A stretch of DNA of 35,370 bases from Streptomyces sp. CBMA156 (GTDB taxonomy: Bacteria > Actinomycetota > Actinomycetes > Streptomycetales > Streptomycetaceae), in contig NZ_MSJQ01000220.1 in assembly GCF_014596515.1 (NCBI RefSeq), forward strand, positions 1-35,370, written 5' to 3'. Each line of letters begins with the position of its first letter. Within the stretch, counting starts at the first letter, position 1. The position numbers and the translations under genes are program-made. Under the pieces are notes generated by a model that saw only the letters and a program-made list of their open reading frames with translations, was not told the origin of the DNA and searched no databases. Positions 23,599 to 29,692 of this stretch are shown here, one piece after another.

Positions 23599-23922
23599 AT
23601 GGCCAGTCTTCCCCCCGGCGTCGTGAAGCTCAACGACGGCGAGCCCGCGCCCGAAAAGACGCTCACCCTCTACCGCGACTACGGCCACAAGGGCCCCGCC
23701 TACGGGATCGGCGCCGGCTACTCGGTGAACCTCGATGACCTGCCCATGAAGGGCACCAACGGTTCGACGACCGCGTCCAAGAACATCTCGTCGTGGGTGA
23801 ACACCACCGACAGTGACGCCGTCCTGATCGATGACAAGGACAAGCGGACCCTGAAGTCCGGCGACAGCCTCGAGGAGCCCGCGAAGAAGAACGACAGCGT
23901 CACCAGCATCGCCTGGAACTAG
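23599..23922 (+). CDS. Beta/gamma-crystallin-like Greek-key protein
   Basis: 107 aa from ATG 23599 with GAAGGAG upstream. The central 70 residues follow the bacterial beta/gamma-crystallin pattern: TLTLYRDYGHKGPAYGIGAG, then SVNLDDLP, KNISSWV in place of the N/D-N/D-x-x-S/T-S calcium motif, DAVLIDD and DSVTSIAWN. The calcium motif is partly kept. No signal peptide, while most actinomycete relatives are secreted, so it is probably a cytosolic stress or calcium-binding protein. Terminator follows 52 bp after the stop. Confidence 0.7.
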   Translation: MASLPPGVVKLNDGEPAPEKTLTLYRDYGHKGPAYGIGAGYSVNLDDLPMKGTNGSTTASKNISSWVNTTDSDAVLIDDKDKRTLKSGDSLEEPAKKNDSVTSIAWN

Positions 23923-23974
23923 GACTCCGGCCCGCCGGAGACGCCTTGGGCTCCGGTGGGCCGATGGCCCGTCA

Positions 23975-23999
23975 GGGGCGGCCTCCACGAGGCCGCCCC
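23975..23999. terminator. Hairpin terminator
   Basis: Perfect 11-bp arms GGGGCGGCCTC and GAGGCCGCCCC with a three-base loop, downstream of the crystallin-like gene. Confidence 0.85.
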
Positions 24000-24090
24000 T
24001 CGGCCGTGTGCGGCCGGCGTTCCGGGCGTTCCGGACGGGCTGGGGCGGGGCCGGGGCGCGGTTGTCCCAGCCCCGGCGAGGAGGAGAATT

Positions 24091-24132
24091 GACCCATGAA
24101 AACGGCCGCTGATTGCCACATGATCATGGGTC
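24091..24132. promoter_or_regulatory. Widely spaced inverted repeat before the cupin gene
   Basis: GACCCATGA (24091-24099) and TCATGGGTC (24124-24132) are exact complements 24 bp apart in an A/T-rich stretch just upstream of the cupin promoter: a possible operator or looped site. Confidence 0.4.
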
Positions 24133-24154
24133 TTTCCGGCCATAGCCTGGTCAC

Positions 24155-24676
24155 ATGACGACGACGAAGAACACCGCCCCCGCCGCCCCCACCGCCGCCC
24201 CCGTCCTGACCCGCTGCGCCGAGGCCGAGATCTGCGCAGACCCGAGCTCCACCATGACCCTGCTGGCCGACTCGGCCCCGGAGCAGGGCGGCTTCACCGT
24301 CTACCGCTCCACCTTCGCCGCCGGCGCCGCCGGGGCGCCCGCGCACTTCCACACCCGGGCCTGGGAACTGTTCTTCGTGATCGGCGGCTCGCTGCGGGTG
24401 CTGGTCGGCGAGGAGGTCACCGTGCTCGGCGCGGGCGACTTCCTCGCCGTGCCCCCGCACACCCCGCACGCCTTCGCCGCCGCCCCCGGCTCCGAGGCCG
24501 ACGTCCTGTGCGTGTTCACCCCCGGCATGGAGCGCTTCGACTACCTGCGCCTGCTGGGGCAGGTCATGCGCGGCGAGAGCGACCCCGGGGCGATCGCCGC
24601 CTCCTCGGAGCGCTTCGACAACCACTACGTGGACAGCCCGGCCTGGCGCGCCGCCCTGGCGGGCGAGAACGCCTGA
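24155..24676 (+). CDS. Cupin-domain protein
   Basis: 173 aa. A ~35-residue Ala/Thr/Pro-rich N-terminus is followed by a single cupin barrel: motif 1 APAHFHTRAWELFFVIGGSL (HxH and Glu metal ligands), motif 2 GDFLAVPPHTPHAF with the last His ligand. A C-terminal helix follows (MERFDYLRLLGQVMRGES). Such monocupins are metal-dependent dioxygenases, isomerases or sugar-binding proteins; no specific substrate can be read. TAGCCT lies six bases before the ATG and no Shine-Dalgarno is present, so it is leaderless. Confidence 0.87.
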   Translation: MTTTKNTAPAAPTAAPVLTRCAEAEICADPSSTMTLLADSAPEQGGFTVYRSTFAAGAAGAPAHFHTRAWELFFVIGGSLRVLVGEEVTVLGAGDFLAVPPHTPHAFAAAPGSEADVLCVFTPGMERFDYLRLLGQVMRGESDPGAIAASSERFDNHYVDSPAWRAALAGENA

Positions 24677-24806
24677 GAACGCCTGAGGACGGCCGCCCCG
24701 GGGTGGCGGCGCCCCGGGGGCGCGGGCCGCTCGACGGGCCGGGTCCGCCCGGGTGTGGAACGGTGGAAGACCGGAAGGACCGATCCCGGCTGCGAGAGGA
24801 GGGGCC

Positions 24807-24884
24807 ATGTCGTCCAAGCGCCGCCGCAAGAAGAAGGCCAGGGCCAGACACCGGGCCAACCACGGCCGTCGGCCCCAGTGCTGA
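24807..24884 (+). CDS. 50S ribosomal protein bL37
   Basis: A 25-residue ORF, ATG 24807 to TGA 24884, with a strong GAGGAGGGG ribosome-binding site. The product is MSSKRRRKKKARARH followed by RANHGRRPQC. The basic N-terminus and the A-N-H-G-[KR]-R-P ending match the tiny actinobacterial large-subunit protein bL37 first seen in mycobacterial ribosome structures. It binds 23S rRNA. The C-terminal Cys is unusual, since Ser or Ala is what I expect. Easily missed by gene finders because of size. Confidence 0.85.
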   Translation: MSSKRRRKKKARARHRANHGRRPQC

Positions 24885-24903
24885 ACCGCGGCTGAGCGGG
24901 TGA

Positions 24904-24941
24904 GCGCGCCCGGCCGGCCTTCCCGGCCGGTCCGGGCGCGC
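24904..24941. terminator. Convergent terminator hairpin
   Basis: Arms GCGCGCCCGG (24904-24913) and CCGGGCGCGC (24932-24941) with a nested GGCC-rich stem, between bL37 and the minus-strand gene at 24961. Confidence 0.8.
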
Positions 24942-24960
24942 CCTACATCCGCCCGTTGCC

Positions 24961-25725
24961 CTACATCCGCCCGCGCCCCGCGAAACCGCCCCGCGCCACC
25001 CGGTGGTACCGGCAGTGGCCGCCCCAGCCCGCGCCGAAGGCCAGCTCCAGGAGCGTGCCCCGCCCGTCCGCCCGCACCTCGCGCAGCAGCTGCGCCGCGT
25101 CCGCGTCCGGCGGGTCCTGCTCGAACACGTAGAGCCGGCTGATGTACGGGCCCGCCGGGATCGGCTCCCGGCACGGGACGCCGGGCCGCTCCCAGGTCAG
25201 CCGCGCGCCCGGGCCGGCCAGGCAGGGGGAGTCCATCCGCCGGCCGTTCGCGTCGATACCGCCGTCGCGGAGCCAGCGCAGCGCGTGCTCCAGGCTCCCG
25301 TGCGGGTCCGGCCCCTGGCCGTCGGCCCGCCACTCGGCCACGCCCGCCGCCGCGATCCGGGGCAGCACGTCGACGATGTCCTCCCGGACGACGAAGTAGG
25401 CGCGGGCGTGGATCTCGCAGACCAGCAGCGTGTTCCTGGGGTGGTCCGGGCCGTGGAAGGTCGGGCGCACGGACTGGTCCAGGACCTGGGTCACCACGTG
25501 CTCGACCCCCTCCACCGCCCCCAGCGCCCCGACCAGCCCCCGGATCCGCTCCCGCTCCGCGGCCCGGGCCGCCCGCGCCCTCGGCGAGCGGACCAGCGCG
25601 AGCCGGCGCCGCTCGGTGGGCCAGCGCTGCGCCGACAGCGACCGCACACCCTCGACGGCCCGGAACACCGGCATGCCGACGAGGTACAGGACGCTCTTCA
25701 GCACGTTGTGCAGGAAAGCCTTCAC
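24961..25725 (-). CDS. Unknown protein, 254 aa
   Basis: GTG 25725 was chosen because GAGAGGA lies eight bases upstream and the product then begins with a plausible helix (VKAFLHNVLKSVLYLVGMPV); the frame is open further upstream but that DNA is intergenic. An Arg-rich segment (RRRLALVRSPRARAARAAER) is followed by a mixed alpha/beta domain (NTLLVCEIHARAYFVVREDI; AEWRADGQGPDPHGSLEHAL; YISRLYVFEQDPPDADAAQL). No motif that I recognise. The last codons and stop are tandemly duplicated just past the gene. Confidence 0.72.
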   Translation of the reverse strand: MKAFLHNVLKSVLYLVGMPVFRAVEGVRSLSAQRWPTERRRLALVRSPRARAARAAERERIRGLVGALGAVEGVEHVVTQVLDQSVRPTFHGPDHPRNTLLVCEIHARAYFVVREDIVDVLPRIAAAGVAEWRADGQGPDPHGSLEHALRWLRDGGIDANGRRMDSPCLAGPGARLTWERPGVPCREPIPAGPYISRLYVFEQDPPDADAAQLLREVRADGRGTLLELAFGAGWGGHCRYHRVARGGFAGRGRM

Positions 25726-25805
25726 CAACCGGTCCTCTCGGGTCTCACGCGTTTTCGCCCACACCCTGGCCCGCCCGCGCCCCGGTCCGCAATCCGCTCC
25801 CGTAC

Positions 25806-25853
25806 TCAACTCCCCTCCGTGCCCGCACGGTTGCGCAGCGCGTCCAGCCGGGC
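25806..25853 (-). pseudogene. 3' relic of a second DUF4037 gene
   Basis: On the minus strand the last codons read ARLDALRNRAGTEGS then TGA, matching the last residues of the intact DUF4037 protein (AAVDALANRSEVEGS, stop). DNA similarity continues ~20 bp past the stop (offset 132 bp). The 210 bp between the two genes hold little else. Confidence 0.65.
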
Positions 25854-25937
25854 TCACGCCTCGCCGCCCGGCCGGCCTCCGGCTGCCGAGCATCCTCATG
25901 CCGCCGGCCGTCGGTACGGCTGGATCCTCGTCCGTGC

Positions 25938-27089
25938 TCAACTTCCCTCCACCTCCGAACGGTTGGCGAGCGCGTCCACCGCCGCCCGGGCGGGGTGCGG
26001 CCGGCCGAGGAAGTCGGTGCCGTCCGCCCACTGGTCCACCGCACCCACCGGCGGCAGCGCGCGCAGGCGTTCGTCCGTGAGGCCGGCCAGCAGCGGCCGC
26101 GCGAAGCGCTCGGTGTGCAGCACCAGGTACGGGCGCCCGTGGTACGGGCGGCGCGTCGCCTCGACCGGGGCGCTCAGGCCGAGGGCGTTGTGCCGGCGGC
26201 CCGCCGCCTCGTACGCCTCGCACAAGTACCGCTCCCGGTCGGCGTACTGCCGTGCCGCCAGGGCGCCCCGGAGCAGCGGCCCCAGCTCGGCCGCCGCCTC
26301 GGTGCGGGCGAACGCGCTGCCCAGCCACTTGCCGTACGGGGCGTAGCGGCGCTCCAGCAGCAGGCACAGCCGCATCAGGTCCCGTACCAGGCGGGCGGCC
26401 GTCACCGCCGAGCCCAGGTCGTCGCCGGCCTCCGCGCAGCGGCCGACGAACGCCTCCTCCTGGGAGATGCGCTGCCACTGGCAGGCGAGCAGGTAGCGCC
26501 ACACCTGCTCCGGATACCAGGCCAGCCGCTCCCGTACGGCGGTCAGTTCGCCGGGGCCGTCGTGGAACACCGCGCCGGCGGTCACCTCCAGCAGCCGCTG
26601 CTGGGGCAGCGCCAGCCAGCCGAGGGTGTCAGGGCCGGGCGTGTCCGGGCCGGGCGGGGCGGCGGCCGGGCCCAGCCGGCCGGCCAGCCAGGACGGCAGG
26701 TCGTGCACCTCGACGCGGTGGTCGACCGGGCCGTCGGTCCACGCCAGGTGGCGCACCGGGTCGTGCGGGTCCTCGCCGCGCCGGAAGTGGGTGGGCACGC
26801 CGCGCACCTGCCGGGGCAGGTGGTGCGCCAGCAGTCCGTGCAGCCGGGGCCCGTGGCGGGCGGCGTCGGCGGGGGAGAGGAACAGCTCCAGGCGCGGCCC
26901 CCAGTCGTGGTCGGCCGAACGCGCCGAGTCGAAGCCCAGCACCTCCGAGCCGGCGCCCACCCGCGCCGCCGCGTACGGCAGGTGCGGGAACTCCCGTGCC
27001 AGCAGCGGCCGTACGGCCTCCTCGTAAAGGGCCCGGGCCAGCCGGAGCCCGGGAACGAACGCGTCATCGGAGGTGTCGGGAGTGGTCAC
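25938..27089 (-). CDS. DUF4037 (nucleotidyltransferase-fold) protein
   Basis: 383 aa from GTG 27089 (VTTPDTSDDAFVPG); the frame is open upstream but without family similarity. Diagnostic segment GAGSEVLGFDSARSADHDWG with PRLELFL: a GS...D...D nucleotidyltransferase-like core followed by the DHDWGPR motif of DUF4037 proteins. Further family segments: HHLPRQVRGVPTHFRRG, LPQQRLLEVTAGAVFHDG, and RLVRDLMRLCLLLERRYAPYG in the helical C-terminal half. The biochemical role is not established; a nucleotidyl transfer to a small molecule or protein is plausible. Divergent from the EF-hand gene. Confidence 0.85.
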   Translation of the reverse strand: MTTPDTSDDAFVPGLRLARALYEEAVRPLLAREFPHLPYAAARVGAGSEVLGFDSARSADHDWGPRLELFLSPADAARHGPRLHGLLAHHLPRQVRGVPTHFRRGEDPHDPVRHLAWTDGPVDHRVEVHDLPSWLAGRLGPAAAPPGPDTPGPDTLGWLALPQQRLLEVTAGAVFHDGPGELTAVRERLAWYPEQVWRYLLACQWQRISQEEAFVGRCAEAGDDLGSAVTAARLVRDLMRLCLLLERRYAPYGKWLGSAFARTEAAAELGPLLRGALAARQYADRERYLCEAYEAAGRRHNALGLSAPVEATRRPYHGRPYLVLHTERFARPLLAGLTDERLRALPPVGAVDQWADGTDFLGRPHPARAAVDALANRSEVEGS

Positions 27090-27229
27090 GGCGCCCACTG
27101 TGCCGTCGGCGGGCCGCCCGGGCCACCGGATTCCCGCGGCGCGCCGGTGCGGGCGAACCGTGCGGAGGCTGGCGATGCTGGTGGTGACCGTCCGGCGGTC
27201 CGCCTCCACCAGCACGGAAAGAGGTCCCC

Positions 27230-27847
27230 TTGAACGACTCGAACGGTGTGAATAACTCGAACGACGTGCACGACTCGAACGGCGTGCACGACGACCTGCT
27301 GACCACGAAGATCGCCCTCGGCTTCGACCAGCTCGACGCCGACGGCGACGGCCGCCTCACCGAACGCGACCACGTCCTGATGGGCGAGTCCTCCGCCCGC
27401 GCCCTCGGGCACTCGCCGGGCTCCGAGGCCGAGCGCAGGATCATCGACGCCTACGTCGGCATCTGGCGCGACCTGCACCAGCCCACCGTCGGCGGCGCGG
27501 ACGCGATCAGCCGCGACGAGTTCATCGCCTCCACCCTCACCCTGGCGGACGACCAGGAGGCCGCCGCCGCGACCGTCGGCCGGCTCGCCGAGATCTTCCT
27601 GTCCGTCGCCGACGCGAACGGCGACGGCACGGTCGACCCCGACGAGTTCCAGGCCTTCCACCACGCCCACTTCCCCCACCTCGGCCGCGCCCGGGCGGAC
27701 ACCGCCTTCCGCCACCTGGACCGCAACGGCGACGGCACCCTCTCCCACGACGAGTTCGTCGGCGCGATCGTGGAGTACTGGACCAGCCGCGACCCCGAGG
27801 CCCCCGGCAACTGGTGGACGGGCGAGTACCCGTCGCGGGCCGGGTAG
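27230..27847 (+). CDS. EF-hand calcium-binding protein (calerythrin-like)
   Basis: 205 aa from TTG 27230; AAAGAGG five bases upstream decides the start, though GTG codons inside the N-terminal repeat are alternatives. Three intact EF-loops: DADGDGRLTERD, DANGDGTVDPDE and DRNGDGTLSHDE; the second hand (GGADAISRDEF) lacks the Ca ligands. This 1-active, 2-dead, 3-4-active layout is that of calerythrin and sarcoplasmic-type proteins, which buffer cytosolic Ca2+ in spore-forming actinomycetes. The N-terminus is an Asn/Asp-rich tail from three 18-bp repeats. It ends where the duplicated hydrolase block begins. Confidence 0.9.
   Translation: MNDSNGVNNSNDVHDSNGVHDDLLTTKIALGFDQLDADGDGRLTERDHVLMGESSARALGHSPGSEAERRIIDAYVGIWRDLHQPTVGGADAISRDEFIASTLTLADDQEAAAATVGRLAEIFLSVADANGDGTVDPDEFQAFHHAHFPHLGRARADTAFRHLDRNGDGTLSHDEFVGAIVEYWTSRDPEAPGNWWTGEYPSRAG
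27236..27289 (+). repeat. Three 18-bp in-frame repeats coding DSNGVN / NSNDVH / DSNGVH
   Basis: Units at 27236-27253, 27254-27271 and 27272-27289 share the pattern RACTCGAACGRYGTGMAY. They form the flexible N-terminal tail of the EF-hand protein. Confidence 0.9.
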
Positions 27848-27851
27848 CCGG

Positions 27852-29438
27852 CTACCGGCGGGTGCAGGTGGGGTCGGTGTCCGGCAGGCGTCCGGAGGCC
27901 AGGTAGGCGTTGACGGTGTCGTCCACGCAGGCGTTGCCGTACGTCCCGTACAGCCCGTGCTGGTCGGCGTCCTGGAGGGTCAGCAGGCGTGAGCCGGGCA
28001 GCAGGTGGTGCAGGGTGAGGCCGTCCCGGTGGAGGGCGCGCGGGTCGCCGGTGGCGGAGAGGATCAGCACCGGGGCGTCGCGGCGCACCTGGGTGGGTGC
28101 CTCGCGCGGGGCGTCCCAGAAGGCGCAGGGGCTGATGGTGCCGAGCATCGGGCCGAAGAGCGGGTGCCCGGCGCGGGCCGCCTCGATCCGGCGCCAGTAG
28201 TCCTCGGGGTCGCGGGGCGCCGTCCGGTCCGCGCACAGGACGGCCTGCATGGCGCTGCCGGCCTGCGAGCCCTGCGGGCCGAACAGCAGGTGCAGCAGGG
28301 CGGCGGTCGGGGCCGAGGGGGTGGCCGGCTTGCCCGCGGCGGCCTCGGCGAGCATCGTCATCTGCCCGGCGAGGGCCGCCCGTTCCGGGTCGGAGTCGCC
28401 CTGGAGCCCCACGTAGAGCAGCACCGGCACCCGGGTGTCGTCGAGTTCGAAGGTGTCGGCGCCGGTGCCGAGGACGAGCGGGCGGGCCGCGGCCGCCTCC
28501 TCGGTGTGCAGGACTCCGGCGGTCACCTCCGCGCGGGTGCGGCCGAGCCCGTACGTGCCGTGGCGGGCCGCCGTCCAGCTCGCCCAGTCGGCGAACGCGT
28601 GTTCCTGGCCGGGCAGTTGGTGGGGGAGCAGGGCGGGGCCGGTGTGGCGCGGGTCCAGCGCGCTGTCCAGGACCATCCGGTCGAAGCGGCCGGGGAACAG
28701 CTGGGTGTACACCGTGCCGAGGTAGGCGCCGTAGGACAGGCCGATGAAGGAGATCCTCCGTTCGCCGAGCGCGCCCCGGACCACGTCCAGGTCCCGGGCC
28801 GTGTCGCGGGTGCCCGCGTACGGCAGCAGGTCGCCGGCCGCCGAGCGGCACCTGGCCGCGAGGTCCCGCTGGTAGGCGACCTGGCGCTCGAAGGAGGCGC
28901 GGCCGGTTCCGGCGGAGTAGAAGCCGCCGTCCGGCCAGCCGCAGTCCAGCGGGGTGCTGCGGCCGACGAAGCGCGGGTCCAGCCCGACGATGTCGAAGCG
29001 GGCGGCGGTCTCCTTGAGGGCGGCGTGCACCCGGGGCGGTGCGCCGAGTGTCGGGCTGCCGGGGCCGCCGTCGTTGAGCAGCAGCGCGCCGATCCGGTGG
29101 CGGGTGTCGGTGGCCGCGATACGGGAGAGCGCCAGTGTGACGGTGCGTCCGCCGGGGTTTCCGTAGTCGAGCGGCACGGTGACCTCGGTGCAGCGGGCGC
29201 CGGCCTGTTCGAGGGCGGCGCCGTCCTGGTCGTCCGGGCCCAAGGCGCAGCCGTGCCAGTCGAGATGCTGCCGGTAGTAGCCGTCGAGTTCCGGGGCGCC
29301 TGCTTCCGCGGGGGCGGTCGCCGCGGCGGTCACGGTCAGGCAGGACGCGAGGGCGAGGCCGGCCGCGACGGTGCGCCGGAGGGCACGGCACCGTCGGGCG
29401 GCGGGAGGACCGGTACCGCTGCGACGGGGGTGGGCCAT
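27852..29438 (-). CDS. Secreted alpha/beta hydrolase, SlpD/E type, duplicate 1
   Basis: 528 aa from ATG 29438 (GAGGAGG three bases upstream on the minus strand). Twin-Arg-containing signal region (ARRCRALRRTVAAGLALASC); the Cys of LASC could be a lipidation or processing site. Catalytic set: NDGGPGSPT oxyanion loop, nucleophile in GLSYGAYLG, acid in SATGDPRALH, His in DADQHGLYG. The TAP-like C-terminal domain ends DPTCTRR. Expected to hydrolyse peptides or esters outside the cell. Nearly identical over most of its length to the gene at 32222-33826; similarity continues a few bases past the stop. The two copies bracket the STAND gene. Confidence 0.9.
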   Translation of the reverse strand: MAHPRRSGTGPPAARRCRALRRTVAAGLALASCLTVTAAATAPAEAGAPELDGYYRQHLDWHGCALGPDDQDGAALEQAGARCTEVTVPLDYGNPGGRTVTLALSRIAATDTRHRIGALLLNDGGPGSPTLGAPPRVHAALKETAARFDIVGLDPRFVGRSTPLDCGWPDGGFYSAGTGRASFERQVAYQRDLAARCRSAAGDLLPYAGTRDTARDLDVVRGALGERRISFIGLSYGAYLGTVYTQLFPGRFDRMVLDSALDPRHTGPALLPHQLPGQEHAFADWASWTAARHGTYGLGRTRAEVTAGVLHTEEAAAARPLVLGTGADTFELDDTRVPVLLYVGLQGDSDPERAALAGQMTMLAEAAAGKPATPSAPTAALLHLLFGPQGSQAGSAMQAVLCADRTAPRDPEDYWRRIEAARAGHPLFGPMLGTISPCAFWDAPREAPTQVRRDAPVLILSATGDPRALHRDGLTLHHLLPGSRLLTLQDADQHGLYGTYGNACVDDTVNAYLASGRLPDTDPTCTRR

Positions 29439-29514
29439 GGCGCCTCCTCGGTGGAGTGGGATCCTATGGCCCGCGGTGGCCCGCCGCCCGGACCGGACGG
29501 TCCACGGCGCGCCC

Positions 29515-29591
29515 GGGTGCGAACGGGTGTGAACGGGTGCGTTCAGGGTGCGTCCCTGTGCGTCCGGGTGCGCCCGGATGCGTTCAAGTGA
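29515..29591 (+). repeat. Eight degenerate GGGTGC-type repeats at 10-bp helical spacing
   Basis: Hexamers start at 29515, 29525, 29535, 29546, 29556, 29566, 29576 and 29586 (GGGTGC, GGGTGT, GGGTGC, GGGTGC, CTGTGC, GGGTGC, GGATGC, AAGTGA). Spacing is 10 bp except for one step of 11. The array lies in the divergent promoter region of hydrolase 1 and the STAND gene; a TACCGT box at 29604-29609 follows. Confidence 0.75.
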
Positions 29592-29692
29592 GTCCAACTC
29601 CTCTACCGTGGGAGGACTTCGGCGTGAGAACGGCCGACGGGGGATCCCGAACGGCCGCGGCCCGCGGACACGGGAAGGGGGGAGGACCGCCG

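Noticed and set aside
24961..26502. 513-codon form of the unknown protein at 24961
   Set aside because: The N-terminal half is antisense-like and runs through the intergenic DUF4037 relic and the DUF4037 gene; GTG 25725 with GAGAGGA is a better start.
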